Part shown: one piece after another, positions 43,511-53,100 of the stretch
Numbering within the stretch: the stretch's first letter is position 1
Layout: every line of letters begins with the position of its first letter
Notes under the pieces: generated by a model
The model's database searches: none
The model's input: the letters and a program-made list of their open reading frames with translations, nothing else
What the model was told of the DNA's origin: nothing
Translations under genes and position numbers: made by a program
Assembly: GCA_013368325.1 (NCBI GenBank)
Contig: JAACJK010000001.1
Location: 3,224,001 to 3,288,000 of the forward strand
Direction: 5' to 3'
Length of the DNA: 64,000 nt
DNA from: Ephemerocybe angulata
Lineage: Eukaryota > Basidiomycota > Agaricomycetes > Agaricales > Psathyrellaceae

Positions 43511-46017
43511 ATGGACGACAAGTCAGCCCTACATCGGCTCCTAGATATGTACAGTGGAAGCAATGAAGCCCCAACCGCACAAGAATTGGAATACCTCTCA
43601 CAAAGCACCTCAGGGTTACGCCAAAACCTCGAGAGTGTGGAAGAAGAAATCAATCGCCACGAAGCACGCTTACAATCGCTGCATGCAACTCGAAACGGCA
43701 TCATTGAGAAGCTCAGGAGGCCAAGAGCGATTTCATCCCTGGTTCGAAGGCTCCCTGAAGATGTTCTAACCGAAATCTTCCTTCGCTGCCTCCCCGACGA
43801 CCGGTATCCCACCTTACACCTGGCTGATGCACCTCTACTTCTCACTACTATCTGCAAGCGATGGCGGTCCACAGCCCTTCACAGTCCACAACTGTGGGCA
43901 AAGGCTCACATCACTGTAGGCGCATACGACGATGGTGAACCCCAGAGCGGCACTTCCGCAGAGACACTCCAGAGATACAGAGTGGAAGCGGCCGAGCGAC
44001 TGGGACTAATCCAAAGATTCGTCGCTAGATCAGGTGTATTGCCGCTCAGCCTATCTATTCGGACACTGTGGCTTCACCAGGAAGGCGAAAAGATATCCCC
44101 GGCTCTCGAATGGATCGCCACCGTCTTGTACGGTGTACGAGAGGGACATGGATGATTTTTCGCGCGCGAGCAACAGGATTCCTTAGTGGCTGTGAGCGTT
44201 AGTGGCTGTGCCTGTGACTAGACGGTGAGTTCTGAAGGATCTCGACTTCTATAAGGTGGGCACTTGGTACTAGAGCATTAATATAGTGTAAATAAAGCTT
44301 CTAGCGTACTTTCTGGCACCTCCAAAGCTGAGGATGCAGTTTGGATACAGTGGGAAAGGGGAGCGTTTTGCCATCATGTGGCTGTGCCCCTGTCAAAGCA
44401 ACTTCAAGGAAGGGAGGCGAGGACCTTCCTGCTGCCAGGTGTGTGTTCTGCGAATTACGAGCGAAGGGCTCTACATATATTGTATAAAGAGTGTTCTCAG
44501 CAATTTAATTCATCTTGAACAAGTGATTAAGGTCCAATTAAGGACTTCTTTTTTGATCCTCAGTTTGCATGAGCTCGGGGGCAGCCGTACCCAAGTTTCC
44601 GCCCATTTAAACTCCCAGAACACACAGAAAAGGAGATCCAAATAGCACAAATACATCTAAAACCCTCTATCTTCCCTGGAAACCACAGCAAAAGCCATCC
44701 TTGTCCTACCTGCCTGAGCGCACAGCCACTAACGCTCACAGCCACTAAGGAATCCTGTTGCTCGCGCGCGAAAAATCATCCATGTCCTTCTCGTACACCG
44801 TAGTCTTGCCTCGTGTCAAGTGCCTTCATTGGTCTGGCCTTCCACCGACCGATGGGTACCTGCTCCGTTTACCCGTCGAATGTTTTGCATCTTTGGAGGG
44901 ACTCAAGGCCGAATGGTCGATTGAAGATGCATTCCCCCCAAAGCCGCCCATCTTCCTCTCTCCCAATCTCAAGAACATCGAAATGAAGCCCTCCGACTCG
45001 TCATCAAGATCACCTTCGAGCTGGGGGATGCTACAACGCTTCGAGCATATAACCCGTCTCCTGCTGTCTAACATAGACTATGAGCGTGCGTTTGATATCC
45101 CTTCGTTGGCTACCGCCCTTAAATTATGCCCAATGCTCGAGGAGGTTCACAGCACCGTTAGGGGTGATAGGCCGAGCGCTGGCGTCATGGTTCCCTCCAA
45201 GGAGAAGCACTCTGTTCCCCTCCTCCACCTACAGTCCCTCTCCCTTTACTACTATCATAAAATCGAACGCCTTCTCCAACTTCTCTACGTCCCTGTCTTA
45301 ACCGAGCTAGCACTGCAAGACGACAGGAACCACGACAACCTCCCTCTGATTCTTCCATCGACATCCCTCGCCGGTTTCGTCGAGTTTGACGAGTACTGTC
45401 TTCATAACATTGTGAAGCTGGATATCGTCCTAATCGACTACCAGTATCAAGACTTCGTCGAGTGCATTAAGCAACTTCCGAATTTGCGACACCTTGTCAT
45501 AGCGAAGCCGACAAGTGACTCTTCCTATGGATATCAACAAAGGGAGGAAGATAGAAGTCATGGGTTCAAGGAAGACCTTCTCGTCCGACTGACCCCCCGT
45601 ATGGTTCCTGCTGAAGCCACTTCATCGAATTCTTCGGAAGCTCAATCGGCGAGCGACGACCCTCCCTCACGGCCTACCGCAATGCGCTTGGAGTGCCTGT
45701 GTCCATTCCTTGAACGCTTTGACTTCCTCGAACGCCGAAATTACGTTAACAACGGCCATTTAACACTCCGCACCGTCATCCCTTTCGTCAGTGCAAAATG
45801 GGAGATGTCGAAGGACCACCCGCACCTTGTCTCGAAGCTAAAACACCTGACTCTCCCGACCCGGACCTTGCCAAACAAGAATGTAAAGAAAGCGCTAAAA
45901 GAGTGGAGGGTACATGCGGGACTGGTACTGGAAATAGCGTATCCGTATCTGAAGGCTTCTCAGAAGTCGGAACAGTATGAAGGAATGTGGGGGGAGGGAT
46001 CAGATTCGGGCTACTAA
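43511..46017 (+). pseudogene. F-box protein gene disrupted by a transposon insertion
   Basis: The 5' half (43511-44128) encodes a coiled coil (ELEYLSQSTSGLRQNLESVE..) and an F-box-like segment RRLPEDVLTEIFLRCLPDDR followed by TTICKRWRSTALHSPQLWA. The frame then runs into a 674-bp inverted-repeat element and stops at TGA (44153-44155). The 3' half (44809-46017) continues with leucine-rich-repeat-like sequence (PRVKCLHWSGLPPTD, LTELALQDDR, LPNLRHLVIAKP) to TAA or TAG at 46015-46017. Removing the element and one 6-bp target copy joins GTC-TTG to CCT-CGT in frame, giving one intronless protein of about 608 residues. Both halves are otherwise open, so the break is young. The halves might be expressed as truncated proteins; an ATG in the right arm of the element could start the second half. 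Confidence 0.87.
44129..44802. mobile_element. 674-bp non-autonomous inverted-repeat element inside the F-box gene
   Basis: The left arm (44129-44210) and right arm (44721-44802) are 82-bp inverted copies with one mismatch, beginning TACGGTGTACGAGA. Direct 6-bp repeats GTCTTG lie immediately outside (44123-44128 and 44803-44808), as expected for a target-site duplication. Each arm contains TTAGTGGCTGTG twice, spaced by AGCG, which may be transposase-binding sub-repeats. The centre (about 510 bp) encodes no transposase. A 6-bp duplication does not by itself fix the superfamily. Confidence 0.9.
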
Positions 46018-46043
46018 AGCGCGTCCATAGGTTTGTGCGATAT

Positions 46044-46192
46044 GGTATCTAGAAGGTTCGGATAGAACCCCTCGACCGTGCGAGATATCCTGCGACAAGA
46101 GTCGTCATACCGCCTGACGTTGGATAAACTAGCATGCTCGGGGGATGCACTCGAGGACATACCTAGTATAGTGGTTTGAACCGCCATCTGGA
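46044..46192 (-). pseudogene. Truncated copy of the SLATT gene
   Basis: About 150 bp match the SLATT gene region 46736-46880 with many substitutions. Shared landmarks are GCGAGATATCC, the CATGCT..GATGCAC..AAGACATACCTAG-like stretch and GTTTGAACCGCCATCTG against GTTTGGACTGCCATCTG. It spans the equivalent of the 25-nt exon and its intron borders. Only this piece is present, so it is a partial, decayed duplication next to the parent gene. Confidence 0.7.
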
Positions 46193-46476
46193 ATCGGAAG
46201 AGTAACCCATCTACTAGTAGAATCGAGCGATGATATTAGGGTAAGTAGATGGGAAGGAAAATATATATATAGGGCCAGGGTTCGGATTTGAATTTGGGGT
46301 ACAATGGGCCGCAAACAGGGTATACTAGTAAACATGCATACAAGAAAAATAGAATAAGGAATAATTATACGACTAAAAGGATAGCATAAAGCTCAGCGCT
46401 CAGGCCCCAGTCCCCCAATTACATGCGCCGTACGCCAAGGATATAGAGGGAAAGGGGAGTGTGCGATGACGAAAGA

Positions 46477-47935
46477 TCAAGTGTTCACGTCAGGTTTCTC
46501 GAGGGTTTTTCGGCTACACGCTCGCAAGCTTCCTCTCACTATCGTCCATGGAGTCAACCAACTCATCATATATAGGTTCAAAGAGAACTCACCCGCTCCC
46601 GTTACCCAGCAGTTGTTCGAACTCCGTGCGAAAGTATTCAATCTGCGCGTCGTGGTCGGGGCCGTAAAGGTGGCCGAAGTCGAGAACATAGGCTGTTGCT
46701 TCTCGTATATACTTTTCGAGGTCCTTTACTCGACTGGTCGAAAGCTCAGGCTCGTTCGAGCCCCTTGTTCGCGCGAGATATCCCGCAACCACAGTCGTCA
46801 AACCCCCTAACTCAATATAAGCCAACGCATGCTGCCGATGCACTTCAAGACATACCTAGGATCGTAGTTTGGACTGCCATCTGAGGTAAAGGGTGGTAAG
46901 CCAACTGTACCACTCTGCCATCCCGTTTAGCAATCTGACACTGGACTGACCTGTCTTCCCGTAGTGGCAACTGCTGACAGTCCGGTCGTCAGTGACCCTA
47001 GTAGAACTTGAAGTCCAATTGCGCCATTCAACAGGTATCCTGTGTATCTCGCCTTCCTTGCGAACCTATCCCGCGACTCCTTGGCGATATCGATCGTAGG
47101 CTGCAGACGTTCCTCAACTGTTTTGGGCCGGAGGGATAGCGGAGCCTGCAAGGAGAATCCCATTTGAACGAGCATGCAGGATCTAGAAAGTCAATTAACG
47201 CACCTTCTCCTCAACAGGTACAATCCAGTCGATGCCTGAGCGTTGACGTGACGGGGGGTTGCCAGTGACCACATAACCGTCCATCGTTCTTGTTGCTCTC
47301 CTCAGATCGTGTACCGTGTCGCTTCCGTTTCTGGGGAGAATAGGCAATGGGGCTTCCACACGGTGGTGCAATGTCGTACTCCGGCGTGAAAGGTCTTTTC
47401 CATCCCTGTCTTTCTCATCGAAGTACCCTCCCGCTTCCTTAGACGACGATGTGTCCTTCAACCCACCGTACGTTGAAGAGACTCTCGTCTGCGTCGAGCT
47501 CGTCAGCTCCCTGGTTGCTGGCTGTAGCTGGGCTGGTCGTCGGGGTGGAGACTGGGGAGTAGCGTCCTCTTCAATGACGTCTTGGCCTGGAGAGCGCGTT
47601 ATCGGTCGTCCAAGGCCCAATTGACGCGGGTGGCGATTCCCACTGTCCTCGGTAACAGCTTCTTCTTGCTGATTATGTGCGCTTGTGAACGTTGCCTGGG
47701 GCTGTGGGGACAGGACTGTAGCAGATACAGGTGTTGTAGAGTCAGACGGAAGAGACATCGACGTTGGCTCAGGACCCTTGGAGGGCTTGGGAGAAGTCAA
47801 ATCGGGGTCCTTTCGCGCATGTCGATCCTCCTGGTATACCAGCGATCCTCGTGCCTCCCGTCCCTCGCCACGAGGAGTTTGAGTCTGGTCATCATCAACC
47901 CGGCTGCCTTGCGGTTGTCGCTCGTACGAATCCAT
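46477..47935 (-). CDS. Fungal SLATT-domain protein (two-helix membrane effector family)
   Basis: Five exons on the minus strand. The N-terminal 245 residues are polar and disordered (MDSYERQPQGSRVDDDQTQT..). The conserved part starts TVEERLQPTIDIAKESRDRF, then two membrane helices: YTGYLLNGAIGLQVLLGSLT and ILGGLTTVVAGYLART. It ends RGSNEPELSTSRVKDLEKYI and HDAQIEYFRTEFEQLLGNGS. This order matches the SMODS/SLOG-associating two-TM (SLATT) domain in its fungal form (Pfam SLATT_fungal). A 25-nt exon (46856-46880) lies between the helices and is needed to reach LGGLTTVVAG in frame. The last small exon adds GRKTLEKPDVNT and TGA (46477-46479). Bacterial relatives are predicted pore-forming effectors of conflict systems. 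The fungal role is not established. Confidence 0.85.
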
Positions 47936-48242
47936 TTCGTGACGCTGCTCGATGAAAGACTGGCGGCGAAAGGCGCGTCTTATGGCTTAGGCTGCATTGT
48001 CACGCGTCAGTCAAAGAAACGGAATGCAGGGTTCAGAACAGGTTCAGAATGAAACGCTTACTGCCGTTAAAAGCCCCTTTGGAGAGCCGCCTGACAGGGT
48101 GCAGGACGGGACCGTCTCCCGCTATTGGAAGCTCAGTTTTCTGCACGTCGGCGTTCGCAGACAACTTGGACAACAAAGTTTCGTATGATTCCTACGTTGT
48201 GAGAATCGCGTGCAAACCGACCACAAAGAGCGTCTGATTGGC
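47936..48242. other. Upstream region of the SLATT gene
   Basis: About 300 bp between the SLATT start and the left target-site copy of the inverted-repeat element. No gene is seen. The element therefore sits in or near the SLATT promoter. Confidence 0.5.
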
Positions 48243-48250
48243 AGTGATTA

Positions 48251-49335
48251 ATCCCAGTCAAAAGTCGCTCGAGCCGGGTCAAGGCTGATCAAGCAAAATC
48301 TAATTTCTCGATCACACTTGATGACACTTGCCCAGGCTCTAAAATCTGGACTCATTTTCTGACGATATCAAGTAGTTCCAAGTCACCTATCTACCTAATT
48401 GTCAATTCGACCTGCCTTGACCGGTCTATATGCATGATACCCTATATAAGGGTGTATTTCCCTTGTTTCGTTCGATGCACCTTGAGGTACCTCGATCCGT
48501 TTACTACATATCGCATTCTGAACAGCATGGGCTTGAATGGATGATATTAACCAAACTAATGATACGCTGTACAGGACTACATAAGGTGGGGAGCATGTAA
48601 CTAAGGGTGTGCTGGGGAGGGATTGATTTGGAAGTGGGACTCGGGAGTCGGCGAGTCGTAGGCTCGCGAACCGTGGGTTGCATGGAACACCGTTCCTGGT
48701 TGCTGTTAACATAAGATTAGTCGTCAAGTTGGAAAAAAGCAGTCTCGGACACGTACCTTTGACCCCACAGCACTGCAGGCTGTACACCAAGTCTCGCAAG
48801 CTGGAATGCACCTGAGAGGAAGAGAAGGCAGCATTAGAACGTGGTGTGCATGGCAAAACATCAAGAAATGCTAGCACGCACCAGTATGTAGGGGATTCCT
48901 GAGCGTCCCGGAGATCGATGCTCTCACTTGGAAGTTGGCGGTGAAATACACGAACCAAGAAGCCGGCCGCAGGTTGATAGAACTTGGAGGGAAGGGGGAA
49001 GGGAAAGCGTTGCCAGCCGCCAGCGTAGCCGGCTCGCGATGGTCGTGGTTGTGGTCAAGTCGTGACGTGGAATAACTCTGTTTCAAATATATGTTAGAGT
49101 GTACTAGATTGATATCAGTTCGGAGTACAGTTTCTCTGTCCGCCTTGGAGGGGCTTGGACTCGCTCGATCGAACAAACGTAATAGTAATAACTTATGTTA
49201 GCTTTGACTAAATAGAGGCCGTTTATTGAGTTAAAACGATCCATCTATTCACCACTTTGGCCACACTCGACCGGCCTATATGGACTTTTGATGGCTCTGT
49301 CAGGCTTGACCCGGCTCGAGCGACTTTTGACTGGG
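48251..49335. mobile_element. 1.1-kb inverted-repeat element with 8-bp target duplication (hAT-like size)
   Basis: The left arm 48253-48283 begins CCCAGTCAAAAGTCGCTCGA. The right arm 49305-49335 is its exact reverse complement over 31 bases, with a few more matching bases inward after one mismatch. The 8-bp direct repeat AGTGATTA flanks it at 48243-48250 and 49336-49343. On the left two bases (AT) separate repeat and arm. An 8-bp duplication is typical of hAT transposons. No transposase is visible, so it is non-autonomous, but it holds a spliced open frame on the minus strand. Confidence 0.82.
48504..49176 (-). CDS. Putative spliced gene carried inside the inverted-repeat element
   Basis: Starts MFDRASPSPSKADRETVLRT. 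Exon 1 runs 49176-48882. Two introns with GTGCGT..CTCAG and GTACGT..AACAG borders join in frame to segments reading GAFQLARLGVQPAVLWG and SNQERCSMQPTVREPTTRRL, ending at TAG (48504-48506), about 185 residues in total. No domain is recognised and it does not look like a transposase. Two independent introns preserving one frame argue for a real transcript, but the protein may be non-functional or the locus non-coding. Confidence 0.35.
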
Positions 49336-49343
49336 AGTGATTA

Positions 49344-50102
49344 GCGGCCTGATCCCCGAGTCAGGCCACCTGCTGGCAACTAAGTAATAAGTGAGCAACT
49401 GATCATTGACTCGGTGCTATTATTTGGGCAAACCTTTGAGGGTCGTCAAGGGCACGAGGAGGAAACGATGTATCTGCGTGTTATCGGGCTGTATGGGAAT
49501 GGAACGCTTGGTCGGCTCGACGCGAATGTCTAGGGGAAGGAAGGGGGGTAAAAGCCCTGTGAGTATGTAGCGGCCAGTCGAGAATTTATGGCGAACTCAA
49601 TGCATACCGTTTACGATAGCCCTGATTGTGGAATGGAACTTACTGTCTGCATGTCAATCCCTTGATATAACTTGACCCGGTCATGAGCCATGTATCAAGT
49701 GCCTATCGCAGCAGGTCGCAGCTCAGCGCTCCAACAGCGCTCCGGTATCAAAGCACCATTTTCGCAAGCCTTTGAAGCCTGGAGCATCGATATCGGCAAG
49801 ACCATACCACCGACTGATAGATAGACGGAAAGGTGTCGAGATTGAAAGTTTGCATGGAAGTCGAAGGCGGGGCCGGTACTCCCTAAATGCCCAATTTGAA
49901 TGATCCCCAATGTATCCACAACTTTCTCATGTTGCGGAGAAACTGTCAAGCCCAAGGCACGGCAAACCGACTACCACCTCCTCAGAGGAAACAACTGAAT
50001 TGAGTCCTTAAAGCAAATTAGACAAATACAACAAAATAAAAGCCGACGAAAACGATTCCTAAGCCACAGACAAAACGAATGCCCATTCACCCAGCGGGAT
50101 GA
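49344..50102. other. Intergenic stretch between element and XRN1 3' end
   Basis: Contains short frames only. I see no supported gene. The right end is the 3' flank of XRN1. Confidence 0.45.
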
Positions 50103-53100
50103 TTATGACGCCACTGAGGGTGGGGCAAAAGAACCCCTTCCCCTTCCCCCACGGAAACCTCTTCCACCCCTACCTCTAGGATCGAATCCGCCACGCGCAC
50201 CACCCCTGAAAGGAGGCTGGCCACCGCGTCCTCGGAATCCTCTTGGCGCACCACCGCCCTGCCCCTGCGGGTTCTGTTGCTGAATTGGGGACGTCTCGCT
50301 ACCAGAGGGAGCTTGGGAAACAGGCGCCGACGCCTGCAAGATAGCAGGATCAACTGGGTGCGCAGGTGCGGCATCTCCGGCTGCAGCGGCATTAGGCTGA
50401 GGACGTCCACCGCCTCTCCCATTGACGATCGGCCCTCCGCGGCCTCCCCGTCCGCCATGGCCATTTTGCCATCCAGCAAGGCCACCTCCACGGCCACGAT
50501 TAGGGTTCATCATGATCTTCACCTGGTTGTTGGACTGCTGGCCGTTACTGGGCGCAGGCTTGAAGCCAGACGCCGCCTCTTGACCCGGCGCAGGCTGGAT
50601 AGGTGGGTGTGGGCCAAACTTGGGCTTGAAGGGCACTTGGCTCCGAACTGGTGGCGGGGCGTTCGGGTTCGTCGACGTCACGAGCTGCGGGTGGGAGAGG
50701 TTGAGGCAGGTGTTAAACTCGACCGTCGATCCCCGGTACTGCGAGCAGCGGTCTCCAAGAGTACCTCCAGAGATGAAGGGCACATCCCAAATGACATCCA
50801 TGCTCTTCGCGTTGAGGCCGATGACTACACCCTTGACCGAGAGAGGAACTCCGCCCGAGTCTTGAACCATGGTCACGCGGTCACCCAGGGCGAATTGCTG
50901 GTTTTGCAGACGGTAGACAGCATGCGTAGGCTTAAGGACAGCACGACGAGGGATCCCCTTGACGATCGCCTTTTTGATCTGGGAGTTCGACTTGCTCTTG
51001 GTTAGCTCGTCTTCAAGCTTCTCGATTTCGGTGACCGTCTCCTTCGAAAGGTGGTCGCAGAACAGGGAGACCGGTTCGAAGTCACGAACACCCTTGGTTT
51101 TTAACCACCCCTTGATATCCCTGACTTTGCCGTCAGGGTCGTCTCCAGCAAATATGTCTGCAGCTTGTGCCATAGCTAATATCACACTGTCAGTACAAGT
51201 GTTCGAAAGGTTCAAAAAGGTTCAGCAGATTGCTCACCATCTCCTCCTCTGTCCAGTGATGCAAAAAGCTCCGGGAACGCAGCCTAGAATACATTTATTA
51301 GTCTTTCAGAAGGTCACTCATGAATTCAAGCAACGTACCTTGTACTCTCGAATCAACTGAATCGCTTTCTCACTGTACTCCCAAGTTCTCCCGTCCTTCC
51401 TCGAGTAATCCACCACCTTCAAAGCCTTCGCCTCGAACTTCAAACTCAAGCCAAGATTCGTCTTGACACCATCGGAAGTGATTACCATGAGACTGGATGT
51501 GATCTTGCCAAGCGCACGGCCAGACAAGCCGACCATGTCGGCCGCGCGGTACGAAGGGAAGTAGCGGCTAGACTTCCTAGCATCCACGACGGCCTTGAAC
51601 CTATCTGCTTCTTGGCGCTCAGTAGGGAAGAACTAGAGTCGAAAATGAGCACTAGTAGAGAAAGCTTTTGGAAGAGACTACCGTACCGCGAGGATGACCG
51701 AAAGACTGTTCTCCGCCGTGCCTGAGACCTGGGCGGCCACACCATACGCATGCTCACCCAAGAAAAATACCTTAGAACCTTCGGGGAACTCCTCGGCGAT
51801 GGGCGGAGGGTCTCTTTCAAGATACCTGGGATCTTCTGACGTGACTTCCGAAACAGTCATCTGAACTGCCTGCTCTGTTTCTTTCTCCAGTCCCTCGTAG
51901 TCCTTGACCAAAGCACCAGACTCCTCCCTCTTCAAACCTAGAATCACGGAGATGATCAATATACTTGAAGGAGAAAAAAAAGAGGATAAACAGCCTACCC
52001 TTCAGAGGCCGCACGTGTAGCAATACTTCGACTTCCCCAGTCAACACACCACACCGCTTCGAATACACGCTCTCGATCCTCTCCGCTTTGCCCTTCCAGT
52101 GGCCCAGTGCCTGGAACGCGTGTGGGGTCGCGATGACCTTCTCCTTCGCCCCTGGAACTACACTCATCTTCTCATACTTGAATAGCGAATCTGAGACAGC
52201 GACGACCTTGCCCTCTTGCAGGAATGGCCAACCAATGAAGACCCTTGAATCGATGAACTTCTCGGCGACAGCCTCGGTCTTCTCCCCTTCATGCGGGTTT
52301 TGGATGCTGACGACCATAGACTTGTTTTTGCTCTCTTGGCCGTGCACGTTCACGCCATGGTGCCCAAGCATCGCGGTGTGCGGAAGGGTCTTAAGAGATG
52401 GGAACCCTGCGAGCGCTTCTGCGCCCAGGAACACGCCGTCGCACAGTCCAGGAACGAGGTGCAGCCCGTCGAGCGTAGGCAGGTCGAAGGGCTCCATAAG
52501 GCACGTGCAGCGGTAAATCGGGGGGAAGAAGCCAGGGAGAGATGAGGGGTATACAGTTGTCTCTCCTGTCGGATTGGAGCTGAATTTCGTACTGGGGCCC
52601 CAGCTGTTTCGCTCGCGTTCTCCGGGAGTGAGTCGATGCTCGCGAGCTAAAGCGGCATTAGAAAGGTGGAAGTGACAAGGGCATGCGAGCACGTACAGGC
52701 CATGGCTTTGAGGAGCCTCTTCTCGTCGATGAAAGGAATTTTGACGATCGCTTCCCAGTCCTGCTTCTTCCCGTTCAAATCCAACTCGAACTCGAGGGGA
52801 TAGAAGTCAAGGATAGGCGAGTTCTGGTCGTACATAAGGTCCTGGTACCATTATGGCGTTAGAAAAAGAGTCAAAATATGAGACAGAAGTACCCAACCTG
52901 ATACGCCTGGGGAATATGATCTTTGCTCGCCAATGGCAATACCCCCATAAGTTGCTCGAATGGCCTGAACGGCGTTCCCAACTCAAAATTGAAGGTCATT
53001 TTGTCAACACCCCGAAGATCTAAAGTCATAGGCACCATCAGTCAAGATTTTCTCCGGGAAGGCTGGACCGACAAACCTGAGATACGAGGGGCATAGTGGT

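Noticed and set aside
50277..51005. A 242-codon plus-strand open frame
   Set aside because: It is a shadow of the RGG-rich XRN1 exon.
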